DNA of 64,000 nucleotides, from NCBI GenBank assembly GCA_036874045.1, contig CM072342.1, positions 6,656,501 to 6,720,500 on the forward strand. The letters run 5' to 3'. The DNA is from Cymodocea nodosa. Its lineage: Eukaryota; Streptophyta; Magnoliopsida; Alismatales; Cymodoceaceae. The translations under genes and the position numbers were made by a program. This document shows positions 1 through 11,209 of the stretch, in pieces. The notes below the pieces were generated by a model. That model was not told where the DNA came from. It saw nothing but the letters and a program-made list of their open reading frames with translations, and ran no database searches. Numbering within the stretch: position 1 is the stretch's first letter; the number at the start of each line of letters is the position of its first letter.

Positions 1-606
1 TGATTAATGTTATCATTATCAGTATTGTGAATGTTTTATGTTTAGTTAATTCTGAAAATAGAAAGCAATTTTATAAATTGCTGAAATTGATTCATAAAGA
101 ATACTAAAAATTTTAATGGTTACTGTTCAAAATATTTGAATGTTAGTATTAATTAATGACAAATCTCAGATTAACTTACATTAAAAAGCTTAATTGATAT
201 TATTTACATTCTATGGAACCGTCCAATGGATGGTCGAATTCCTTTGTAAATAGTAGCATTTAATTGTAAAGGTAGACTCATGAAGTTAACTTAAGTCCAT
301 GAGATTAGTTCGTTGAGTTAGTTGTAACTCCACAAATTAAGTATGTTGAGTTAACAATAATTCAACAAAGTGCTTAATTGAACACATATAAACTCTAACA
401 TAAAAATTAAAATAGTACACAATTCTTACTCAAACTTTGTGGGATCAATATGTTCTTGCACACAAATACAATATACACTATGCACTTGCAATTAAAAATA
501 CAAATTAGACTTAATATCTAATTTGTGTGAAATGTTGTTTGTTACCTTAAAAGAATTTATTAATATATACAATAAACAAGATCTAATTGAACAAAATAGG
601 TTTTCT
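1..606 (+). mobile_element. Truncated LTR of an Athila-like Ty3/gypsy element
   Basis: This stretch aligns by eye, with many substitutions, to 53790-54385 and 50820-51386, which lie at the distal ends of two LTRs just before primer-binding sites. Shared landmarks are the GTTGAGTTA motif near 312, a degenerate gggatcaa...cttgcacac box near 447-463, and a tgcacttgca box near 481. The LTR runs off the left edge of the window. No primer-binding site follows position 606, so it is a 3' LTR or a solo LTR rather than a 5' LTR. The exact right boundary is uncertain by about 10-40 bases. Confidence 0.72.
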
Positions 607-1130
607 AATTTAACTACAAACAACTAAAACACCTTCCGAAATCTCCTAACTTTCGGATAGTTAGATCTAAGTCTTCTGACTGCTCTATTATTTTCAGATA
701 CCTCAAATTGATAACTTTCTGAAAACATTTAACCTACCAGAGACTTACAACTAACAAGCTTTCAACTAAACTTGGACAACTTGCGGCATACTCCACACCT
801 AAACTACTTACCGTAACATGAGCTTCAATTGGACGAAAACCTTATATTTTTATTTATTTTTCTTTTGTTTTAGCTTTGATTGAATTGATGAATCTTTGAT
901 TTTATCAAAAATATATATTCTTTTATATTTTCTTTAGATTTGGTTGAATCTATGCTGAATTTTGGTTTAACCAAAACTATATACATATTTTTATTCATAT
1001 ATATATTTATGATTAGCTTCATTTGTAAGTTTTGGATAATTTTAAACTTAGATTTTCAACTCTTATACCAAAGTTATGATTCATTAAATTTGAAACTTCA
1101 ATTTTCTTTTTTTATTATCTAAGTCTTAAG
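607..1130. other. AT-rich spacer with short inverted motifs, no gene seen
   Basis: No coding signal is visible. The segment holds a TTTCGGATAGTTA motif near 652 that also occurs in the LTR at 52.4-53.0 kb, and a short perfect inverted repeat (TTTTGGTT/AACCAAAA) around 960-976. Confidence 0.5.
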
Positions 1131-1930
1131 CTTAAATATTTTTAAATTTAGATATATATTTTTTCTCTAAGTTATCATTTAATTTAGATGTATTTCAACT
1201 TAGATATTGCTATATTTTTATCTAAGTTATAACTTCATTTAAAAAATTTTCTTTTAACTTAGACATTTCTATGTCTTAGTTACAATTTGATTTAATTTCT
1301 TTTTTTCCCTTTTAACTTAGATATTTTATACTTTATCTAAGTTATAATTTCATTTTAGTAATTTAATTCTTTTCTTTTAACTTAGATGTCTTTATATTTT
1401 ATATAAGTTATAATTTTGTTTAATGGATTTAATTTTCTTTCTTTTACCTTAGATAATTTTATATTTTATCTAAGTTTTAATTTCATTTAATTAATTTAAT
1501 TTTTCCTTTTAACTTAGATATTTTTATATTTTCTCTAAGTTATAATTTCATTTAGTTAATTTAATTCTTTTTCATTTAACCTTGATATTGTTATATTTTA
1601 TCTAAGTTATAATTGCATTCAATTGATTTAATTTTATTTTCTTTTAACTTAAATATTTTTATACGTTTAGTTAAATTATAATTTCATTTAAGTAATTTAA
1701 TTTATTTCTTATAACTTAGATATTTTTTTATCTCCTTTAAGAAATTTTCTTTAACTTAGATATCTTTCTTTTTTTTACATTTTATCTAAGTTATAAATTA
1801 TAGTGTCATTTAAGTAATTTAATTCGCTACTTATAATTTAGATATTTTTATATTTCAAGTAAGTTATAATTTCATTTAAATTTTAGCTTAGATATTTCTA
1901 TATCTAAGTCATAATTTTATTTAATTAAAT
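1131..1930. repeat. Minisatellite of about 66-bp units, each containing a dyad
   Basis: About 12-13 diverged tandem units are visible. The left arm AACTTAGATA or a variant begins near 1197, 1256, 1314, 1379, 1446, 1511, 1578, 1646, 1712, 1752, 1834 and 1885, so the modal spacing is 65-68 bp. Each unit carries AACTTAGATA, an AT-rich spacer, then the reverse complement TATCTAAGTT, followed by a linker resembling ATAATTTCATTTAATTAATTT. Every unit could therefore form a hairpin of about 10 bp. Short open frames here are by-products of the repeat. Confidence 0.85.
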
Positions 1931-2339
1931 TCCTTTTCTATTTAGTTTAAAATTCAATTTTTGTCATTTGAATTTCAAATATTTTCCGTCCATTTTTATT
2001 TTGTTATTTGTTTGTTTCTTTTTTTTAAGACTAAAAAACGGTCTAAAGGGGGGGGAGCATGGACCCTGTGCCCTAATTTGGTCGAAACCCCCAAACTACG
2101 TCGACGCCGATCAGACGATCATCTTCTTCGACAACGATATTCAAAGTTGGTTAGACCACCGCCCTCTATTTTCATCCGGCGACCAATTGTTGAGCAGTTA
2201 ATTTTATATTTTATCTTCTTCGACACCATTGCTTGTTCGGACCTCTATGGCCATTGACTTCCTCCATCGGTCTACGTGACTAATCATCTTCATCATTTTT
2301 TTTCTAACCGAGGATCGAGCGGATTTCCAGTTGCAAAGG
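1931..2339. other. Unassigned segment, no gene recognised
   Basis: The segment changes from AT-rich to mixed composition at about 2030, starting with a G8 run. Frames of 77-98 codons exist but have no recognisable motif. It may be the edge of a decayed element. Confidence 0.35.
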
Positions 2340-2790
2340 TCGCACCAATCCTCTGCTAGTCTACCAATGGACAGTGGAGGACCTCCTGAGCATCCTTTCT
2401 TCCTTGCTATGCAACTCCACCGGGCATCACCTTCCTCATTTTTTTAATTCTTTGCAGACGTCGTACCGATCCTTCGCTAGTCCACCAACAGACAACAGAG
2501 GACCTGAGCATCCTTTCTTCCTTGACTTATTTGCAAACATTGCACCGATCCTCCACCAATCCACCAACAGATAGCGGAGGACCTGAGCGTCCTTTCTTCC
2601 TTGCTGTGTTGACTCCACCAAACATCGTCTTCTTCTTCTTCTTCTTCTTTTTATTTGTAGATGTCGTACCGATCCTTCGCAACTAGTCCACCAGTTGGGA
2701 GCGAAGGACCTGAGCATATCCTCCACTAGTCCACCAGCAAACAGTGAAGGATCTAAGCGTCGTTTTCTTCCTTGACTTGGTACATCGGAA
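2340..2790. repeat. Four degenerate direct repeats of about 80-130 bp
   Basis: The block TCGTACCGATCCTTCGC, then AGTCCACCAACAGAC, then GAGCATCCTTTCTTCCTTG recurs starting near 2340, 2458, 2540 and 2660. Copies differ by substitutions and by a (TTC)n expansion at 2628-2650. Reading frames in both directions are interrupted, so I regard this as non-coding repeat or a decayed gene fragment. Confidence 0.65.
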
Positions 2791-2956
2791 AATCTGCAAC
2801 AACAAAAGGGACTTTTCGAATATTCAGAAGAACCCACCTCTTTCGGCTTCTTGATAAATGACTTATTAGTGAGAAAGCTCCTTTGTTCCTTCTTTTCTTT
2901 CTCTTTTTTAACTTACCAGAACTTAGTCGATTTTCTATGGGGGTGGAGAGTGTCGG

Positions 2957-2993
2957 CCACCTCCCATCGTGTGATTGTGCACGATGGGTGTGG
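2957..2993. repeat. Strong imperfect hairpin
   Basis: The left arm CCACCTCCCATCGTG (2957-2971) pairs with CACGATGGGTGTGG (2980-2993), giving nine perfect inner base pairs around an 8-base loop. It is GC-rich against an AT-rich background. There is no evidence that it is transcribed. Confidence 0.5.
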
Positions 2994-3064
2994 CGGTCAT
3001 GCGCCTGCCCTTGTTTCCCTTGTTTTGCTTTTCTTTGTTCTCCGATCTTCTTTTTTCCTTTCAT

Positions 3065-3068
3065 TATA

Positions 3069-3092
<24 letters not shown>
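3065..3092. repeat. (TA)n microsatellite
   Basis: An uninterrupted TA dinucleotide tract is followed directly by a T-rich run. Similar TA tracts occur near 15865, 32337 and 32430. Confidence 0.9.
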
Positions 3093-3099
<7 letters not shown>

Positions 3100-3229
3100 T
3101 CTCTTTTTTTTAGTAAACAATATTTTTATATTTTTTTAGATGTAAGATATTTGATTTTATTTTAGAGACTTTTATTTTGTATTTAAAAAGTTTTGATTTT
3201 AATTTTTTAAATTTATTATTATTATTTCC

Positions 3230-3570
3230 TGTACCCCTTGGTCAGACCGAAGGCAAGTTTCAATTTGAAGTTTTTTTTTTATTTTATCGAATCGGATGTA
3301 AACTTCAATTCGATCGAGGTTTTTTCAGAATTCTTTTAACTTTGGTCGGACACTTTAATAGGATTAAAGTTTTTTTAAAAAAAAAAAATTATTTTCGGGT
3401 GAATCGAATGTAAGCTTCTATTCAATCGAAGCCCCTTTTTTTTAAAAAAAAAAAGAATTATTTTCAGGAAATCTAAAGTTAAATCGTTTCAACCGAAGTT
3501 CATTTTCTTTTTTTTGAAATCCTCAATTGGACTGAAAATTGACTTCAATTTAACCCAAGCCCCCTCTTTT
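3230..3570. repeat. Cryptic repeat of CGAAG/AATCGAA motifs
   Basis: About five diverged blocks combine an ATCGAAT-like word with an inverted partner such as TTCAATCGAAG (near 3240, 3290, 3395, 3475 and 3530), separated by poly-T or poly-A runs. A loosely similar field lies at 32050-32330. No gene is seen, and 3571-3948 holds nothing recognisable. Confidence 0.4.
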
Positions 3571-3951
3571 TTTTATTGTTGCTTGTTAGTTTTTTAATCC
3601 AAATCTAAATTTCTGAATGTTAAAGTTAAATGTTCAGAAAATCCAAACAGATTGACAAGTCGACTCAAGCCCGACCCATATATACTTTTTCAAGCTAACT
3701 TAGCTTGACCTACAACTCATGTAAATTTAAATTCTTAAATTGAAGTGTGTTAAGCAAAGTGGCTTGGAGCGTTGCCGAACGCACTTTCAGTCACATCTAT
3801 AATGTCTTTTCAATTAACCAACTGGAAAAAGTTAATCACAAAGGCACGGTTTAAAATCTCATCTTTGATAATCAATTGTATTATCTTACGGCAACATCTT
3901 AATTTCAATTATTATTGTACACGTTCTATTTGTTTTCCCATTTGACATTTA

Positions 3952-4987
3952 GGGTCTGTTTGTGCACCTAGAATTTGAATTCCGTAGAATTTGAATTCTA
4001 ATGGAATTTGAATTCTACAGAATTTGATGGAAAGAATTCAAAATCTAGGTATTTGTGCACGTTCAGGAATTTAACAGAAATTAAAATTTAGATGTTTGTG
4101 CACATGACAGAATTGAAGTAAATTGAATAGAATTGATTTTTAATAAAGTTAAGTAATGAATTAAAGTAATTAGTGAAAATGTAATTAATCAAGAAATGAA
4201 TTACTTACATTAATAAATGAACATATTATTAAATTAAATGTTTATATATTATTTATCAATTAATTAAGTATATCATTATATAAAATAAATCAAAAATTAA
4301 AAAAATTGATAACTTTTTAGTTATAATATATGTTTAAAACAACAAAAGGATAATTATAAATTCTATATTCCTCGTAATGTAATAATAAATAACTTTTATA
4401 AAAATATAATTATTATGAAGTGAATAAATGAAATTAAATAATAAATAATTATTGAAATACTTTGATTATAAAAAAATATAATTCTGAACATTTTATTAGC
4501 CATAAATAACTTTTAAGACTTTGTTTGTGTTAACCACAGAAAGTTAGGAAAATTATATGGTTTTTGAAAATTTGATATTATATATTAAATAATATAATAT
4601 AATAAATAAAATAATAATAATAATTGAATTAAATAATATTTATGATTTTAATATTATAAAATTAAATAATATTAATAATAATAAAATAATTAATATTTTT
4701 ATTTTTAATAAACAAATATTAAAATAATTAATTAAATAAAAAAAAAATATTAATAATATATACTTCAACAAGGGAGGGTAAGCGTGGAGCGATCTTTTGG
4801 AAAATGAATTCTAACCTTTTAAGTTGAGAATTCATTTTCCTAACCTTTACACATGATTGGAATTCAAATTCCTTAGGAATTTGAATTCCAAAATGTACAA
4901 ACACCTCATGACTCAAAATATAACGTAAAAAATTTTCAATTCCGTCAGATTCTAATTGCACAAACCCCCCCCCCCCCCCCCCCCCCC
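3952..4987 (+). mobile_element. PIF/Harbinger-type non-autonomous element with TTA target duplication
   Basis: The left end GGGTCTGTTTGTGCACC, then TAGAATTTGAATTCCG, is matched in inverted orientation by the right end, where CGTCAGATTCTAATTGCACAAAC runs into a C tract. TTA flanks both sides (3949-3951 and 4988-4990), as expected for the TTA/TWA target duplications of PIF/Harbinger and Tourist elements. The interior is very AT-rich, has no transposase frame, and is full of GAATTTGAATTC-like words, including a subterminal inverted copy at 4858-4890. A diverged copy of the first 350 bp lies near 48478. The element is non-autonomous by inspection; its orientation is arbitrary. Confidence 0.78.
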
Positions 4988-4990
4988 TTA

Positions 4991-5722
4991 AAGACCAATA
5001 TAACATATGTTGTAAAGATTTTGTTGGTTTCGTTGTGAGAAGAACTTTTATTTATGACTTGAATTGAAAGAGAATAAAACCGTCCTTGTAATGTCAAATT
5101 GATTATTAGGAAGTTCTAAATCCTCATTTACCTCAACCACTGACTTTATCTAGAGAAAAATTGAGTTTCACAATTTCACATATAATATTTCGACTATTTA
5201 TCCTTATACATATGTATATATATAATTCATGAACAAAGATTCATTTTTTGTGCATATATTATATGTATATATGTTTGGTACAAGAGTGATCTCCAACCTC
5301 AGGTAAGATTTAGAAATAATTTTTGAAAAAGTGTATTTTGCAAAATCGCTTTCCATTTTATGATAACGAAAGTAGTGAGATTTTGGTGAAAATCTTTTTA
5401 ATGTTACTGTCGAAATTCTACCAAGAATGACAAATATTTAGAATTGACTAAAATCAATTTCTTTCGTAAAATCGTAACTATAAATGTTTTTTTTTTAAAA
5501 AAAAAAAATCTAAAATCGGCGTGAAACAACAATGGAATATTCAAAAAGTTTTGCTCCTGCTACTTCTTTGATTAAGCGAAAATGCATTGAATAACAGCAA
5601 CAACAATTTTAATCATGAAAAGAAAGGAGAAGGGAAAGAAGAAGAAGAACGAAAGGAGGAGAAGAAATTAAAAGAAGAACAAAACTGATAACTGCACATG
5701 TTCCACTAATTAGGATCTGATC
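4991..5722. other. Intergenic; purine-rich tract 5617-5684
   Basis: No gene is recognised. The purine-rich tract would be a pyrimidine-rich 3' untranslated region for the minus-strand gene candidate that ends at 5723. Confidence 0.4.
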
Positions 5723-5983
5723 TCATCCGTGGCGCCGCCGCGGTGTCGGCCGAGAGTGGGCGGCCATCTGGGCGACGGCCTTCGCCCAAGCCACCAGCTC
5801 TTTCTTCATCCTCGCGTCGTTCCTCCACAGCGCCGGCTCGATGGGGCAACAATGGCTCTCGCTAGGGTCGACCGGCCGGGGGGGAGCCGTCGAGTCTTGG
5901 TCCGGTGATCCCACCTCCCCTGCGGTGGCCGGGAGGAACAGGAAACCACCTGCGGGCACGGCGGCGACGGCTTCCGTAGACAT
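5723..5983 (-). CDS. Small GC-rich hypothetical protein, 86 aa
   Basis: The frame opens at ATG 5983-5981 and stops at 5723. It is an abrupt GC-rich island in AT-rich DNA, with codon-like bias resembling the GC-rich 5' exons of monocot genes. The N-terminal half is rich in Ala, Gly and Pro. The C-terminal third holds a basic helical stretch around residues 57-72 (RNDARMKKELVAWAKAVAQM) and a basic tail. I see no signal peptide or catalytic motif. An upstream TATTTATAA sequence about 80 bases before the ATG and two CACGTG boxes further out support a real promoter. I do not recognise the family and assign no function. Confidence 0.5.
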   Translation of the reverse strand: MSTEAVAAVPAGGFLFLPATAGEVGSPDQDSTAPPRPVDPSESHCCPIEPALWRNDARMKKELVAWAKAVAQMAAHSRPTPRRRHG

Positions 5984-6430
5984 GACTATCGGCCGAGAAT
6001 GTTGCTCCGTGTGGGTAGGTGGGTATTTGTTCTGTTACAGCAACTTGAACCCTTCGTTATTATAAATAGAAAAGTAAAACCGCGTTTCGGCGTACGTAAC
6101 GATAATATTATAAAAAATTAAAAAAACGTACGTAATATATTTTTTTTTTTTTTTTTTCAGATGCGTTTGATGAGATTTATATGATTGGTATGGACTATAA
6201 ATTTATAATATAAAATATTTTATACAATTAATGACGAGACAGAGGAGGACAAATGAGTCAGAGAAGCGCGTCGAATCGAAACGAACGACGCGAGGACGGT
6301 GCCCAGGCGGGCCATGTGGTTACGTCGCACGTGCAGTAAAAACTAAGATGCCGACAGATAGGCCGTCGGAAGGTAGAAATGCACGTGCTTCCCCAATTGA
6401 TATTTTTTTGATGCAGAATAATGTTACGGA
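5984..6430 (-). promoter_or_regulatory. Putative promoter and 5' leader of the small gene, copy 1
   Basis: Reading the minus strand towards the ATG at 5983, there are CACGTG boxes at 6382-6387 and 6328-6333 and a TATA-like CTATTTATAATA at about 6058-6069. Two CGTACGTAA words (near 6091 and 6126) lie just distal to the TATA box. The region is duplicated at 8046-8480 with roughly 70% identity by eye. Assignment as a promoter is inference from order and motifs. Confidence 0.45.
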
Positions 6431-6449
6431 TAACAGATGATGATGATAA

Positions 6450-8045
6450 TACTATTACATTCTATGCATCAAATTCCTTACATACTCGTATTATCCATGA
6501 CATATATATTTTTTTTCTATTTCTGCTGATACTTCTCACAAGGAGCATAATTTTTTAATTTCCAATCACATTAATTGTGGGAATATTCTTCATTTTTATT
6601 GTCTATAGAAATATTTCTAAATCTTATTAAGCTAATATATTTTTAAAAAAATTTCACTTAAATCTCTTTTATCGAAGAATCAACAATCATATCATACGTA
6701 AAGATATAACTTATATTGACATTTCTTTTTTCCATAATACCACAAATATAATGATATTACATATTAATATGTTTTCCTTTAGAACCATTAACATCATTAT
6801 TAATAAGATAGATTGTAATCTAGTTATCATAATACACTTCTATTGACTACTTATTAAGTTGAGATTTAAATTATTTAAAAACTTCTTGATTCAAATAACA
6901 TCTATGACAACTACAATATTATAGGCAATATATTCAATTTTCTATGTAAATCTAACTACACTTCTTCTTTTTACTTCCCTAAGATATAATCTCACCTCCA
7001 AAGAGGAAAAAATATCTTGATGTGAACTTTTCATCAACTTTGTTATCATCAAAATTTACATCTATATAAACCAACCACATCAAGTTCTTTCACTTAATAT
7101 ATAAATTTGTAATGTAAAATTCCTTTTATATATTTTATTATTTTTTAACAACTTCTTAACGTGTTATTTCAAGATTGCTTTAATATTTACTAACAAAACC
7201 TACAAATTATGTTAAGTCTAATTTAATGTATAAAATAGCACACATTAGACTTCTAACCACTTGGGTACATGATACTTTCAAATGCTATTTCTCCTTTCTA
7301 AGGCATTGGCCCTTAATCTTTTTCTATAGGCATATGGTGTAGGCACTAGAATACCATTAATTTTGCATGCCAAACTTTTTAAATATCAAATATAAGAAGT
7401 ATTTTTATTGATTTAAACTCAAGGTTTTAGGCTTTCAATCCTTAAGGATTTGTATTCCAAAAATATAAGATACTTCTCTCATGTATTTTATTTCAAATTT
7501 TAAACTAAATTCCATTTTCATTTTATTTAATAAATCAAATATCATTTATGGTAGGTAAAATAATATCCACATACAATGATAAACTTCTTTCCATTTTTTA
7601 TGACATATACATGATTATCTTCTTCTTTTTTGAAACAAATTTCATCTTGATAATTACATTATGAAATTTAAGATAGCATTGTTTAGAAATTTATCTTAAC
7701 CTTTAGACTGATACATATTGTTAATCATAGAAACACATAATAAATCATGTTCAAGTATATAAACACTCATGGTAAAAACCTTATTATCTTTTCCAATAAA
7801 CACACATGTTTGTTATAAAAATGCATTTCCAAGTCATTTGTCATAAGAGACATTCTTTAGAATCATGATGTTGTCTTTAAGATCCAAACGATATTTGCTA
7901 ATATCTTTCATATATCTAGATAGTTATTTTGCCCAATCTACCATTCATTAAAGGTAAGCACTATAATATTATTACGTTCTATTACTTCAATGAAAGCTCT
8001 TTTATAAGTCAATTCTTATTTTAAAATCATACTTTTATTTACATC
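6450..8045 (-). pseudogene. Ty1/copia relic 1: RNase H, part of RT, end of gag
   Basis: The minus strand encodes a decayed copia element. Around 7080-6990 it reads an RNase H-like stretch (VNFDDNKVDEKFTSRYFFLF, compare the copia pattern D.DFAG..D.RKSTSGY.F). RT-like sequence near 7700-7560 matches relic 2 at 11400-11560. Sequence at 8045-7770 matches the gag and protease border of relic 2 (13680-13240). Protease remainder, integrase and the first part of RT are missing, and many stops are present. The relic sits exactly between the two copies of the duplicated promoter segment. Confidence 0.7.
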
Positions 8046-8480
8046 CTTGTTGTGGGTAGCGGGTGTTTGTGCTGTTGGAGCACACGACTCAATCTTGAAC
8101 TCTTCGTTATTATATGTAGAAAAATAGAAGAACGCGTTCTACGTACGTAATGGTGATGTTTTTATTTTTTTTGCTGATGTCCTTTGAAAGGAGTTATTTG
8201 ATTGGTATAGATTATAATCGTTATAATATAAAATATATTATACAATTAATGACGAGACAAAGGAGAAGAGATGGGTCGTGGAAGCGCGTCCAATCGAAAC
8301 GAACCTGGCGAGAGCGCGCCCACGTGGACCACATGTTACGTCGCACGGGTAGTAAAATCTAAGAGGCCGACGGGGACGGTCGGAAGGTGAGTTGGAGAGT
8401 CAGTCCTGGCTCTTCGACGTTAATGGTTGAAATCGACGTGCTTTCTTTCCTCGTTGACATTTTTTTTACTGACGTATACT
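8046..8480 (-). promoter_or_regulatory. Duplicated copy 2 of the small-gene promoter, without its gene
   Basis: The order of words matches 6003-6430: GTGGGTAG near the start, CTTCGTTATTATA, ACGTACGTAA, TTTGATTGGTAT, ACAATTAATGACGAGACA, AGCGCGTC-AATCGAAACGAAC, TTACGTCGCAC and GGTCGGAAGGT. A CACGTG box occurs at 8321-8326. The TATA word is degenerate here (ATTATATGT). The similarity stops at the position that corresponds to the 5' leader, where copia relic 1 begins, so a coding partner appears to be lost. Confidence 0.6.
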
Positions 8481-9489
8481 ATTTGAGTTGATTTTCTCTC
8501 TATTTTCTCAAGTTTTAATTGAATTCTCTAGGTTGACAAACCATTCCCTGCGAAGACAATCTGTGCTTATCTTACCTACAATGACATGTCGATTTGGAGT
8601 ATGGACTTAACTTGATAAATCTTATTTTTGGTGGGTGGACTCCAAACCAAACTCCTACCATATAGCACTAATGGTAAGTATTTATGAATATACTTACATA
8701 AATTGCAAAAACACAATATTAGTTCTTATTTTCCTTTTTCGTCATTCTTCTTCTTATTCTTCCTTTCTTCTTATCCTTCTCCTCTTCTTTTTCTTCTTCT
8801 TCATGAGTCGACTGACGAACCCAACCAACAGAGCTGGTCGAACTCCTCAATCGGCCACAACCACCAGATTCTCTCCCTCCTCTCTCGTGGAAATCGGCTT
8901 TCAACCGATAACAATAAAAATGGAGAGCCCGATGCCGCAGACCCAACTGCAACGCCGACGATCGTCGCTTCTTCCCACGTGAAAATCACCAAGAACTACT
9001 AAAATCGTCAACTGCGTCACTTTTCACCGCTTAAAACCTACTAAGAGTTATCGATTCTCGTCGAAGCTTCCTTGCTCTCGTTGATTTAACAAGATAAGCG
9101 CTCATCGACCGTGGATTCGAGGAAGAGGCCGGTGGAAACAGAGGGCGTAGGCGGAAAAATTTGGTTTCATAATCAAAAAAAGTAAAAGTTGATTTTACCT
9201 TTTTAACAGAGAATAACGTTACTGATGGTAGATAACGATAATGATTGGTTCGTGGAAAATTGGTGGTCACCGCGTGAACGATCACAATTGGTACGTTCGA
9301 GGCTCACAGGAGTTGATATTTACGGTCAGTTCTAATTTATAGAAAAAGAAAAACGTGAAACATGTTGAAGGCTCAAGGGTACGGTCATCGTTTTCACTAG
9401 AGACGAGTACTGGATGCAATTAATTTGAGAGCACAGTCACATATATCTGATATATGTGACAGTAACTGTTCAAAATGTATATCTGATGG
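8481..9489. other. Unassigned segment with pyrimidine-rich tract
   Basis: A CTT-rich tract (8725-8800) leads into moderately GC-rich sequence (8800-9180). Overlapping frames of 63-115 codons exist on both strands, but none shows a recognisable domain. The remainder holds nothing identified. Confidence 0.35.
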
Positions 9490-9539
9490 TTTTAAGGAGT
9501 TGCGTTCGGTAGGAAAAGTTGGCGATCGGTGGTGAGAAT

Positions 9540-9690
9540 TTGGAGGTTTTCTGGGATTTTAATTTTTACATCAATCAACACAAGACACTTTTCATTCCTT
9601 TCTACAACGGGAGCCGTCAATATTTCTACCCTCCTCCATCGACTCCTCGTGAGTAATGTTCGAACGTCATGTGTTTTTTTTTTTTTCATA
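9540..9690 (-). repeat. Diverged direct repeat of 15735-15860, LTR-like
   Basis: The words ACAACGGGAGCCGTCAATATT, CATCGACTCC and GTAATGTTCGAACGT correspond to ACAATAGGAGCCTTCAATATC, CATCGGCTCC and GTAATGTTCAAACGT at 15810-15855. The two copies flank copia relic 2 in direct orientation, so they may be remains of its LTR starts. Similarity is only about 65-70% by eye over 130 bases. Confidence 0.4.
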
Positions 9691-9720
9691 TTACTCAATG
9701 TTCTTTTGTTAACCATCTTC

Positions 9721-11209
9721 TTACATCTCGCTTATAGATGCCAATTAGGTTAAACTGTGGAATTGAGCAATCATGTCATTTTGGCGCAACATGTTGCAAG
9801 CACAACACAAGTGACATGATCAAACGACACGATAGGTTGCCAAGCAACTGATGGATCAGGTCATTCATTGAGCAATGAGTACGAGGGCATCTAAACTCGA
9901 GCTGCCTCGCCTTCTCCTGTAACGACCAATAGACAGAAGTGATGCCAATGCTACGATGCTCCTACAAGGCTGCAAGCCTGCAATGGGTAGTGCAACAGGC
10001 GATCAGGGTCGTCAAGCAGGTTCTCTCCTGCATCGGTCAGTATGTGGCATCGAGACTTGGGTTGGGCGGCCTTCGTCGTCTTCTCCATAATGGCAAGCAG
10101 CAACTATGGAGAGGAGTCTATAAATTCAACTCTTATCACCATTCACCAATCACCCAACCCAAACTCAGTCCTCTCTTAATCTCCCTTAACTCTTAAGTCT
10201 TCTCCTCTCTAATCTATATTCTAGATTTATTGTTGTTAATAATTTTCTTATTAACATTGGTGATAACTCATGTTTTAATGAATATACTTCATAAGTATAT
10301 TATCTATGATGTAGACAATATCTAAAAATACCACTAGACGATACATTATTGATTAGTTTAATGTGATTAAACGAAAAATTACTAGTGTTGTGGGTTCTAT
10401 AAATACATTTATTACTTATACATTTGATATTTAAAAGGATAGAACTACAATAAGATATATTGTGTACAAGAATAATATGATAATTGCATTTTTTCTTCTT
10501 CTAACATTAAAGTATGAATCTGAAATGTAAGTATGAAAATATGTAATGTAATATTTATTAAAATGTAATTTTTTAATAGTATAATGTAAGCAATGCAATT
10601 ATTTTTGATTACGCAAATGTGTTTTACAAGATTTATATTTTGATTGTAAGGTTCACCTCCTCCCAACCCTTCCGGATTTCCATGTTGTAATTTCCGAAGT
10701 TTTGAAAATCACGGTCGAAGGGTTCGGCCTCCCGCCCTCCGCATCCCTTAGTCTAGATTTTTGTGCACTGATTTCCACGTTGTGATTCTTGGAATTTGAA
10801 AACCACAACACGAAAACGTGGGTTGAAACTTGAAAGGTTCGGTCTCGTATTCACGTTGTAATTTCCGGAAACACCTGCACTCGTCTGCTCATCTATCATT
10901 TGGCTAAACCCTAGTCCCCCACTCAGCTGTAAGTTTAATGCCCATCGTCGACTCACCCCTTCCCTTGTCGCTTACCTGTTTGGTTAAGTCCCGGTTCCCT
11001 GCAAGCTTGATGCCCACCGTCAACTTACCCACTCACTCAATTAAACCATAACTGCTCCTTGCGTGTGCCTCACCCATTGTAGTACCTCAATAGCTTGCAT
11101 GCCACGTGCAAAGTTATGCTAGCATGACACAATCTGACATGAACAATGCTCGAGCTGGGTGTAAATAAGTTATGCTAGACTACTATAGCCTATTGACACT
11201 TATATTTCC
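9721..11209. other. Unassigned; contains a promoter-like TATA segment near 10115
   Basis: At 10114-10124 a TCTATAAATTC word follows a GC-richer stretch and precedes a pyrimidine-rich leader (10170-10215), the arrangement of a plant promoter or an LTR U3/R border. No coding region follows. From 10650 to 11060 there is mixed-composition DNA with repeated variants of TTTCCACGTTGTAATT (10680, 10770, 10850). No family was recognised. Confidence 0.35.

Noticed and set aside
1131..1930. Hairpin units as microRNA precursors
   Set aside because: Arms are about 10 bp and AT-rich, too short for plant microRNA stems.
2436..2837. 133-codon minus-strand frame with a poly-Arg run
   Set aside because: It spans the degenerate direct repeats and a (TTC)n tract; no conserved motif.
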